A model generated the notes under the pieces. That model saw nothing but the letters and a program-made list of their open reading frames with translations, searched no databases and had not been told where the DNA came from. DNA of 64,000 nucleotides from Necropsobacter massiliensis. Lineage in GTDB: Bacteria > Pseudomonadota > Gammaproteobacteria > Enterobacterales > Pasteurellaceae. The stretch is from positions 248,001-312,000 of the forward strand of contig NZ_LN776183.1 in NCBI RefSeq assembly GCF_000827595.2, given 5' to 3'. This document shows, piece after piece, positions 57,760-64,000 of this stretch. The position numbers were made by a program, and so were the translations under genes. The number at the start of each line of letters is the position of its first letter. Position 1 is the first letter of the stretch.

Positions 57760-58884
57760 TTATGCGGCAAACAGTTTGTTGATAACGTTTAGTAACAGAT
57801 TGCATTTCGGTACCACGGAAGCTATTTCCAGATATTCTGTTTTAGCATGCATATTGCCGCCGGTCGGTCCGAGCCCGTCAATAGTCGGGCAACCGGCCGA
57901 GGCTGCGATATTACCGTCGCTGAGCCCGCCGGCATCCACCCAGCGGATCGGCATGTGTAATTCGCTTCCCGCCTGAGCAAAAATCGCTTTTATATTCGGC
58001 AGATTCACCTCATCAATCATAGGCGATTCGTCGTTGATTAAGGTTTTTTTCGCACTGACGCCACGGACAAACGGGTTTTCCAGCACGCGGTTTAAATGCT
58101 GATGGAAATAATCGATTGAGCTTTGCTGTTTGTAGCGCATTTCGATGGTCAGTGCTGCAAAATCCGCAATGACGTTATGCGCGCTGCCGCCGTTTGTGAT
58201 AACGCAATTAAATGTATGTCCGGCGTCAAAGTCATTGAGCTTGGCGAATTCGACAACAAAGTTTGCCGCCTCAACTAGTGCCGAGCGCCCTTTTTCCGGG
58301 CTGTTTCCGGCGTGTGCCGCCACACCGTGAAATTCGATGTCATAGGTCATCACGCCTTTTCTGGTTGCCACCATGGAACCATCTTCGCGCGCCGGTTCCA
58401 TGACGAAACAATAGCGGGATTTACGCGCATATTGACGAATACTTTCTTTTGCATACAAGGAACCGATTTCTTCGTGGGAATTAAGATAAACGGCGATATT
58501 ATATCGGCTTAAATCCAGTTCCTGTAAAATATAGAAGGTCAGTAATGCGCCGGATTTATCATCGATTGCGCCTAACGCGTTAATCCGTTCGCCCTGTCGT
58601 TTGAACGGCACGTCTTGTTGCGTGCCGACGGGGAAAACCGTATCCATATGGGCGATAAACAAAATATCGAATTGTGCCGCATCCGGATTATTGCTGATCA
58701 GCAAGCTGTCCGCTACTTTACCGGGATTTAGTGGGATTTTTCGATGTGCTAATCCCAGTTTGTCGGCTTTGCGGATGAACCAGTCGGCAACCCGATTTAC
58801 GCCTTCAATGGAGGCTGTCGGGCTTTCGATGTCGGTTAATTCTTTTAATTCTGCGAGAAAGGTGTCCAGTTGTGCATTTTGCAT
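57760..58884 (-). CDS. M20-family metallopeptidase (carboxypeptidase G2-like)
   Basis: 374-residue cytoplasmic zinc peptidase. The metal site is visible: IAHMDTVFPVG (about 77-87), GAIDDKSG (about 103-110), NSHEEIGS (about 135-142) and GGNMHAKTEY near the C-terminus (about 343-352). The substrate could be a small peptide or acyl-amino acid. It lies 16 bases after yjiG. E. coli yjiH-yjiG is followed by the isoaspartyl dipeptidase gene iadA, so a peptidase-transport link is conserved although the peptidase family differs. Confidence 0.9.
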   Translation of the reverse strand: MQNAQLDTFLAELKELTDIESPTASIEGVNRVADWFIRKADKLGLAHRKIPLNPGKVADSLLISNNPDAAQFDILFIAHMDTVFPVGTQQDVPFKRQGERINALGAIDDKSGALLTFYILQELDLSRYNIAVYLNSHEEIGSLYAKESIRQYARKSRYCFVMEPAREDGSMVATRKGVMTYDIEFHGVAAHAGNSPEKGRSALVEAANFVVEFAKLNDFDAGHTFNCVITNGGSAHNVIADFAALTIEMRYKQQSSIDYFHQHLNRVLENPFVRGVSAKKTLINDESPMIDEVNLPNIKAIFAQAGSELHMPIRWVDAGGLSDGNIAASAGCPTIDGLGPTGGNMHAKTEYLEIASVVPKCNLLLNVINKLFAA

Positions 58885-58900
58885 AATATCTTCTCCCGAT

Positions 58901-59362
58901 TTAAACTAAAAAGCGCATTAATAACATCGCCAGATAAGCGTTTATCAGGCAAATACCGAATAGTGCGGGATAATGTTTTCCCGCAACGCCTAAAACGCCC
59001 AGCACGCGCCCCATATATTGTACAGTGGATCCGACCAGCGCCATTCCCGGCAACAGAATGGCGATGTGCTGTGCATTTAAAGTGCCTTCCTGCACCAACG
59101 CGACCAGTACGCCGGCCGCACCGCCCCAGCTTAAAAAGGCGGCGAGAAATACTGCGATGGATTCGCCTGGCAGCCCTAGCGGCGCCATAATAAAGCCGAT
59201 ATATTCGCCGATAAATTTTAATAATCCCGAGGTGTTGAGAATATAAATGATCACAAATGCCATTAATACGTTCGGAATCGTGCTGTGAATGGCAATATTC
59301 CAGCCTTTTCTGGCGCCTTCGACGAAGATGTCGGTGACTAATTTGGTTTCGTTGCCGCTCAT
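58901..59362 (-). CDS. yjiG: YjiG family membrane protein (nucleoside-recognition/Gate domain)
   Basis: 153 residues with about four helices and a Gate-domain pattern: RKGWNIAIHSTIPNVLMAFV, EYIGFIMAPLGLPGESIAVFLAAF (in part) and GMALVGSTVQYMGRVLG. Overlaps the yjiH stop by four bases. Probably forms a transporter with YjiH. Substrate unknown; a peptide degradation product fits the neighbouring peptidase. Confidence 0.9.
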   Translation of the reverse strand: MSGNETKLVTDIFVEGARKGWNIAIHSTIPNVLMAFVIIYILNTSGLLKFIGEYIGFIMAPLGLPGESIAVFLAAFLSWGGAAGVLVALVQEGTLNAQHIAILLPGMALVGSTVQYMGRVLGVLGVAGKHYPALFGICLINAYLAMLLMRFLV

Positions 59363-59997
59363 AGGGTTTCCTCGTTCTCTTTAACAAATTTTTTCACATA
59401 TAAACGCATCAGGTTGGCACCGAAAATTTTGAAAACAAAAATAATACCTAAACACATTGCGATAGATACCGGTGCGATCTGTCCAAATTGATCGCTGACT
59501 TGCAATAATGGCGCGAAAGAAGCCAGAAAGTTGGTTAATAATGCACCGGCACTAAATTGAAAGGCGGAAAAAATCAACAATTCTTTATGGCTGATTTTTC
59601 TTTCGTCGTATAACAATTTGGTGGTTGAACTTCCAGCATCGGTACTTTGTGTACTGGCAATTAATGAAATGGAACAAATTCCCGGAATACCCATCAGCGG
59701 TTTTAAAATCGGGCTTAACCATTTTGAGGCGGCAATCAGCGCGCCATAATGTTCAAAAATTGCAACGAAGCCGAGCGCCAGCATCACACTGGGGATCAGC
59801 GTGACGGCAAATAAGAAACCACCTTTTGCACTGGAACCGCCCGCTGTTTTTAACCATTCCGGAAATTGCCCGCTCAGCTTGCCGAAATCGAAAATACCGC
59901 CCCACCAATCTTTGGCAAAACCGCCGAAAAAGATAATGGCGCATAGCAGGGAAATGGTGCCTGCGATCAACATTTTAGGATTGATATCTTGTTTCAT
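59359..59997 (-). CDS. yjiH: YjiH family membrane protein (nucleoside-recognition/Gate domain)
   Basis: 212 residues. The ATG at 59997 follows GAAGGAGAAAC and is better than the in-frame start at 60024. Several helices and the Gate-domain segment EHYGALIAASKWLSPILKPLMG, then STQSTDAGSSTTKLLY, are typical of YjiH. First gene of yjiH-yjiG-peptidase. The promoter has TATATT at 60044-60039 and a class II CRP site at 60066-60081. Confidence 0.9.
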   Translation of the reverse strand: MKQDINPKMLIAGTISLLCAIIFFGGFAKDWWGGIFDFGKLSGQFPEWLKTAGGSSAKGGFLFAVTLIPSVMLALGFVAIFEHYGALIAASKWLSPILKPLMGIPGICSISLIASTQSTDAGSSTTKLLYDERKISHKELLIFSAFQFSAGALLTNFLASFAPLLQVSDQFGQIAPVSIAMCLGIIFVFKIFGANLMRLYVKKFVKENEETL

Positions 59998-60038
59998 TGT
60001 TTCTCCTTCTATCGGTAACGTCATAAATCTTGAACCTC

Positions 60039-60081
60039 AATATACGCTAAAATAAGGTAAGAAAATGTGATTTATTTCACG
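60039..60081 (-). promoter_or_regulatory. CRP-dependent promoter of yjiH-yjiG-peptidase
   Basis: CRP site TGTGA-6-TCACG (60066-60081, centre 60073.5) and -10 TATATT read on the minus strand (60044 to 60039). Transcription from about 60032 puts the CRP centre at -41.5, the exact class II spacing; no good -35 is needed at such promoters. Confidence 0.7.
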
Positions 60082-60166
60082 AAACGGAACGAATAAAAAA
60101 TGAAAGAAATGAACAGATTAGAAAAAAACTGTGTGGATGAACGCCGACATATATCAGCATAACAAA

Positions 60167-60185
60167 GCTCTGCTCGCGGCAGAGC
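60167..60185. other. Hairpin between prmB and yjiH
   Basis: Perfect 7-base arms GCTCTGC (60167-60173) and GCAGAGC (60179-60185) around a 5-base loop, downstream of prmB. No T run, so weak as an intrinsic terminator. Confidence 0.5.
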
Positions 60186-60209
60186 CGAATGGTGTTTTAA
60201 GTTTATAAC

Positions 60210-61199
60210 TCAGCCTGATGTTGATAGATTACGATACTTGCAAACAGCCTGTTTAAATGCGGCTTGATGAGCCGACAGCATTTCTCGGCTTATCGCGAAA
60301 ACGCCAAGTCCGCCGTTTTTCAGTTCAAGCCACTGAAAGGGAACTTGCGGGAATTGTTCAATCAGATGAATCATGCTGTTGCCGACTTCGCAGATGAGGA
60401 TACCGTCATCGGTCAAATAATCCGCGGCGGAGGCTAAAATTTGTCTGGTGATATGCAGCCCATCACTGCCGGAGCCTAGCGCCATTTCAGGTTCGTAGTG
60501 AAATTCCTGCGGCATGTCGGCGATGTCTTGTGCATCCACATAAGGCGGATTGGTGACAATTAAATCGTATTTATCCGCGGCTAAATCGGCAAACAGATCC
60601 GATTGAATCGGATATACGCGGTGACTGAGCTGATGCTGTTCGATATTGATTTCCGCCACATTCAACGCGTCCACAGACAGATCCACCGCATCCACTTCCG
60701 CTTGTGGAAACTGATACGCACAGGCAATGGCAATACATCCGCTACCGGTACATAGATCAAGAATACGGCTCGGGGCTTGATTCAGTAATCCGTCAAAGCG
60801 TTCTTGTATCAGTGAGCCAATTGGCGAACGCGGGATAATAACGCGCTCGTCAACATAAAACTCCAGACCGCAGAACCACGCGCTATTGGTCAGATATGCT
60901 ACGGGCACGCGTTTTTGCAGGCGAGCGATCACTAAATCGATCAGCTGTGTTTTTTCCGCGCGAGTAAGGCGGGCGTCATATAATGCCAGCGGCATATCAG
61001 GTGCTACCTGCAATGCTGCGAAGATCAGCTGTTGCGCTTCGTCCCATGCGTTGTCGTAACCATGACCGTAATAAATATCGGCACGGTTAAATGTGCTGTA
61101 TGTCCAGCGTAAAAAGTCTTTGATGGTGTGCAGATCCTGTTGCGGTTGGTCTGTGTTGATCGTTTCGATAAGCTGTTGGTTAAATGTTGCCGTATTCAA
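60210..61199 (-). CDS. prmB: PrmB, ribosomal protein L3 glutamine methyltransferase
   Basis: SAM-dependent N5-glutamine methyltransferase of ribosomal protein L3, a paralogue of PrmC. It has 329 residues. The N-terminal helical domain is followed by the AdoMet motif [16 protein letters not shown] (about 144-159) and the catalytic NPPY in [14 protein letters not shown] (about 212-225). [16 protein letters not shown] is characteristic of PrmB. Divergent from smrB, as in E. coli. Confidence 0.95.
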   Translation of the reverse strand: MNTATFNQQLIETINTDQPQQDLHTIKDFLRWTYSTFNRADIYYGHGYDNAWDEAQQLIFAALQVAPDMPLALYDARLTRAEKTQLIDLVIARLQKRVPVAYLTNSAWFCGLEFYVDERVIIPRSPIGSLIQERFDGLLNQAPSRILDLCTGSGCIAIACAYQFPQAEVDAVDLSVDALNVAEINIEQHQLSHRVYPIQSDLFADLAADKYDLIVTNPPYVDAQDIADMPQEFHYEPEMALGSGSDGLHITRQILASAADYLTDDGILICEVGNSMIHLIEQFPQVPFQWLELKNGGLGVFAISREMLSAHQAAFKQAVCKYRNLSTSG

Positions 61200-61289
61200 T
61201 GGATATTCCCACTTGTTGATGTGTTATTCAGGCGCTATTTATATCATATAACTGTGATATGATTAAGCCCGATTTAAACGAGAACAGAG

Positions 61290-61802
61290 ATGACTATGCT
61301 GAAAGATGAAGATATCGCCTTATTTCGTGAGGCGGTAAAGGGGGCAAAGCCATTGGTACAGAATCGTGTCGTTGTACCTAAGGTGCGCAATTTGAAGCAA
61401 AAAACTGAAATTCGCACCATGCGTGAAACGCAGGACACCTTATTCTTTTTTTCCGATGAATACGAACCTTTGCTAAACGAAGAAAGTGCGGTGAAATATT
61501 TGCGAGAAGGTGAAGATACGTATTTGCTGAAGCAATTGCGCCGCGGTGATTTCTCGCCGCAGATATTTCTTGATTTGCACGGGCTGACGAAAGAACAAGC
61601 CAAAATCGAATTGGCCGGTCTGATTCAGGCTTGCGAGAAGGAACATATTTATTGTGCAAGCGTCATGACCGGCTATGGCACTTATACTCTGAAACGCCAG
61701 ATTCCGCGCTGGTTGGTGCAGCATCCACGGGTGCGTGCGCTGCATCAGGCGCCGAAAATCTGGGGCGGCGATGCCGCAATTTTGATATTACTGGATGTCT
61801 GA
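61290..61802 (+). CDS. smrB: SmrB/YfcN, Smr-domain ribosome-rescue endonuclease
   Basis: 170 residues. The N-terminal helical part leads to a C-terminal Smr domain (about 90-170). DLHGLTKEQAKIELAGLI (about 94-111) holds the catalytic DLH, and the TGYGTYTLKR segment (about 127-136) sits where E. coli SmrB, as I recall it, has HGHGK. In E. coli SmrB cuts mRNA between collided ribosomes. The C-terminal HQAPKIWGGDAAILILL is conserved. It overlaps the convergent yccS-like gene by 15 bases. Confidence 0.92.
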   Translation: MTMLKDEDIALFREAVKGAKPLVQNRVVVPKVRNLKQKTEIRTMRETQDTLFFFSDEYEPLLNEESAVKYLREGEDTYLLKQLRRGDFSPQIFLDLHGLTKEQAKIELAGLIQACEKEHIYCASVMTGYGTYTLKRQIPRWLVQHPRVRALHQAPKIWGGDAAILILLDV

Positions 61803-63965
61803 GCGATGCGGTTTGGCATTGTGGCTGTGCGAATTGCGCTGAAATGCGGCATACAGCGGCGGCAGAATCCCACTGATCATGTTCAGTTGCTGAATCGGAA
61901 TGCTTAATTCCGACTGGCTGACATTGTCGCTTTGATCGGCATTAAATTGGGTGAGAGCAGAGGTAATATTGTCGTGTAATTTATGGAATATTTCCGGTGT
62001 CATTTCTTCAATATGTTCCAGCGCATAAATTAATTTTTTAGCGATAGGATAAAATTCGGCCAGAAAACGAACATCCTGCTGCATGTGCTGCATGTTATTG
62101 CGGTAGGCGCCCAGTGCGGAAATATAGCTGAGCAGCGAATAGTTCAGTTTCAGCAGTTCAAATCCTTCCTGTAGGTAATCCCGATAGCGTTTCGGCTCAT
62201 TATTCATATTGGATAAGGTCGCACTCAAGGCAGTGGCGTATTCGTGAGCTTTGCGCCGCGCAATACGGTATTTCAGATTATCGCTTTTGCCAAACTGTAA
62301 TTGGCTGATGATATACAACAAATAGCGCGCGTCGCTTTTAATTGCTTGACGAATCACTTTATTGAGCTGGAGATATTTCCAGTCCGGCCATAAATAAGAA
62401 ACACCGAGCCAAGCGATAAAGGCACCGATTAAGGTGTCCAGCAGACGGGAATACAGTGCGCTGTGAATGTCGAAACCAATCACATCAAAGCTAATCAGCA
62501 CTTGCAAGGTAATAAAAAAGGTGGAGAAGCTGTAATTGTTGGTTCGGAAAAAGAAAAATAGGGCGCTGGTGGCGACGATTAGCCCGAGCTGCAATTCAAT
62601 CGTCGGTTGGGTATAAGGCAGGAGAGAACCGACGATTACACCTAAAATAGTGCCGACGATTCGCTGTTTCAGGCGCAGTTTGGTGGCGGAATAATTCGGT
62701 TGACAGACAAACACCGCGGTAAGTAAAATCCAATATCCGCGATCGAGTCGAAAAAATTCCACAATCGCGCAGGAAATAAACACGACGATCGATAATCTGA
62801 CGGCGTGGCGGAATAACTGTGAATCAAAACTGAGATGACTGCGGATAGCAAGCCAGATATTTTTTAATCCGGTAATCTGTTCCGTATGAATCTGTGCATT
62901 TTCCGACCGCACTTTATCGGCGCTTTGTTCCTGTTCCAGATGTTTTAACTGCCAATCAACGCCTTGTAGATTATTGATTAGATGCTTAATGGCGATTAGC
63001 TGACGCGGTTCGACGGTTTTAAATTGCGCGTAATGTTCTAACGATTGATGAATGCCGGAAATGGCTTTTTCCAGCCGCGGATCATAACGATAAGCTCGAG
63101 TTTGTTGTAATCCGGTGGCAATATCGCGACAAGCCTGTGCCTGTAATTCAAGCAGGCGCTGAATGCGGAATATCAGATCGGTGTTTTTTAATTGTTCGGC
63201 AAGAATTTGATAATCAAAATGACTTGAATTGACGCGTTCATGAATTTCCTGTGCGGCAAAATAATATTTAATCATTTTACTGGTACGGCTGTGCCGATAT
63301 TGCCCCCGAATCCGGTAAAACAATGCCGTGCGGCAGGCATTAAACGCATTGATTAAATTACTGTTTTTCATTGCCAGCCGGATTTGTTTATTTTCCAGCT
63401 GTTCAATATCGTCCGGATCAAAAAACTGGGATTTGGTTTCTAGATATTCGGCTAGGGCGGTAAAAGAATGCGCCACATTTTCCTGTACCGGACGATTGGG
63501 AAAAAACAGATAAACTACGATAGTCACTGCGCTATAAAGCAAGGTGCCGCATAAAATAAGCAGCGGGTTGAGATACCACAGGGTGCCGGGAAAATAAGTC
63601 AGGGTGGTATAAAGCGCGATGACTAATGTGCCGAACGCGATGGTGCTGTAACGCTGACCGAGCGCGCCGAGCATGGTGACAATAAAGGTCAACATTGTCA
63701 TCAATAGCGTGAATTCAACACTTTTGCCCAGCGTGAGCTGTACGCTGAGCGAAGAAATGGAAAACGCAATTACGGTGAAAAAAATATTTTTCAGCCGCCC
63801 GGTCAGCCGGTTGTCCAAATCCACCAAGCCGCCGGCAATAATCCCCAGTACCAAGGGCATGCTCTGTTGGGAAATATCAAACCACCAGACTGTTACCGCC
63901 GCGATATTCACGGCGATAAAAATAGGGATCGTTGCAATGACTTTTGCGTTCAGCCAGTTATTCAT
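61788..63965 (-). CDS. yccS: YccS/YhfK family inner-membrane protein (FUSC type)
   Basis: 725 residues, near the size of E. coli YccS. The N-terminal half-domain has about six helices (about 1-150, including WWFDISQQSMPLVLGIIAGGL in part). A cytoplasmic helical linker (about 150-380) is followed by a second membrane block (about 385-530, with FRLDRGYWILLTAVFVCQPNYS in part) and a cytoplasmic tail. Related to FUSC/aromatic-acid exporter proteins. Substrate unknown. The upstream region is cut by the window edge. Confidence 0.9.
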   Translation of the reverse strand: MNNWLNAKVIATIPIFIAVNIAAVTVWWFDISQQSMPLVLGIIAGGLVDLDNRLTGRLKNIFFTVIAFSISSLSVQLTLGKSVEFTLLMTMLTFIVTMLGALGQRYSTIAFGTLVIALYTTLTYFPGTLWYLNPLLILCGTLLYSAVTIVVYLFFPNRPVQENVAHSFTALAEYLETKSQFFDPDDIEQLENKQIRLAMKNSNLINAFNACRTALFYRIRGQYRHSRTSKMIKYYFAAQEIHERVNSSHFDYQILAEQLKNTDLIFRIQRLLELQAQACRDIATGLQQTRAYRYDPRLEKAISGIHQSLEHYAQFKTVEPRQLIAIKHLINNLQGVDWQLKHLEQEQSADKVRSENAQIHTEQITGLKNIWLAIRSHLSFDSQLFRHAVRLSIVVFISCAIVEFFRLDRGYWILLTAVFVCQPNYSATKLRLKQRIVGTILGVIVGSLLPYTQPTIELQLGLIVATSALFFFFRTNNYSFSTFFITLQVLISFDVIGFDIHSALYSRLLDTLIGAFIAWLGVSYLWPDWKYLQLNKVIRQAIKSDARYLLYIISQLQFGKSDNLKYRIARRKAHEYATALSATLSNMNNEPKRYRDYLQEGFELLKLNYSLLSYISALGAYRNNMQHMQQDVRFLAEFYPIAKKLIYALEHIEEMTPEIFHKLHDNITSALTQFNADQSDNVSQSELSIPIQQLNMISGILPPLYAAFQRNSHSHNAKPHRSDIQ

Positions 63966-64000
63966 GTGTTTCCTTGCGATTATTGATTGCCAAGCCGTCG

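Overview
The window is an ordinary chromosomal stretch of a Pasteurellaceae bacterium from the Haemophilus/Aggregatibacter/Pasteurella/Basfia branch. The main evidence is the 9-base DNA uptake signal AAGTGCGGT or its complement. I located over 40 copies, where fewer than one is expected by chance, together with Haemophilus/E. coli-like gene order. The genus cannot be fixed from the sequence alone. I saw no tRNA, rRNA, insertion sequence, prophage or CRISPR array.

Layout. 1-3218 (minus): rnfC (cut by the window edge), rnfB and rnfA of the Rnf electron-transport complex. 3356-5893: yfcH, then argR divergent from mdh. 5940-6116: a gene-free stretch that looks like a CRP-activated small RNA gene. 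6120-10285: a DUF3298-type lipoprotein, argS, yecM and two small lipoproteins, one SlyB-like. 10436-15239: prfA-prmC-sirB1-kdsA and a D-2-hydroxyacid dehydrogenase. 15329-18531: lolC-lolD-lolE. 18682-24334: aroG with a TrpR-type operator, dnaB, alr, pgi. 24497-27021 (minus): a SET-family sugar exporter and tyrP with two TyrR-like boxes. 27333-31231: ribH-nusB-thiL-pgpA, a LysE/RhtB exporter, dapB. 31336-37499 (minus): yfaE and nrdB (without nrdA), then ydiJ-ydiI-hemH. 38029-41474: ompA, lemA with two TPM-domain genes, grxD.

41581-55316 (all minus) is an iron-uptake block of two operons: fhuCDBA for ferric hydroxamates, and an eight-gene P19/FTR1-type operon. The second encodes an FTR1 permease, P19, a DUF2318 Fe-S membrane protein, two FtsX-type permeases, an ABC ATPase, a TlpA-like thioredoxin and a small c-type cytochrome. 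Its order resembles the Campylobacter p19 locus, but it ends with a cytochrome c. It is the most system-like part of the window. Its electron-transfer logic, triplicated FTR1 periplasmic domain and possible attenuator after p19 deserve attention.

55658-57651: a MetR-type regulator and azlCD branched-chain amino acid exporter. 57760-59997 (minus): a yjiH-yjiG-M20 peptidase operon with a well-placed CRP site. 60210-63965: prmB divergent from smrB, and a YccS-family membrane protein convergent with smrB.
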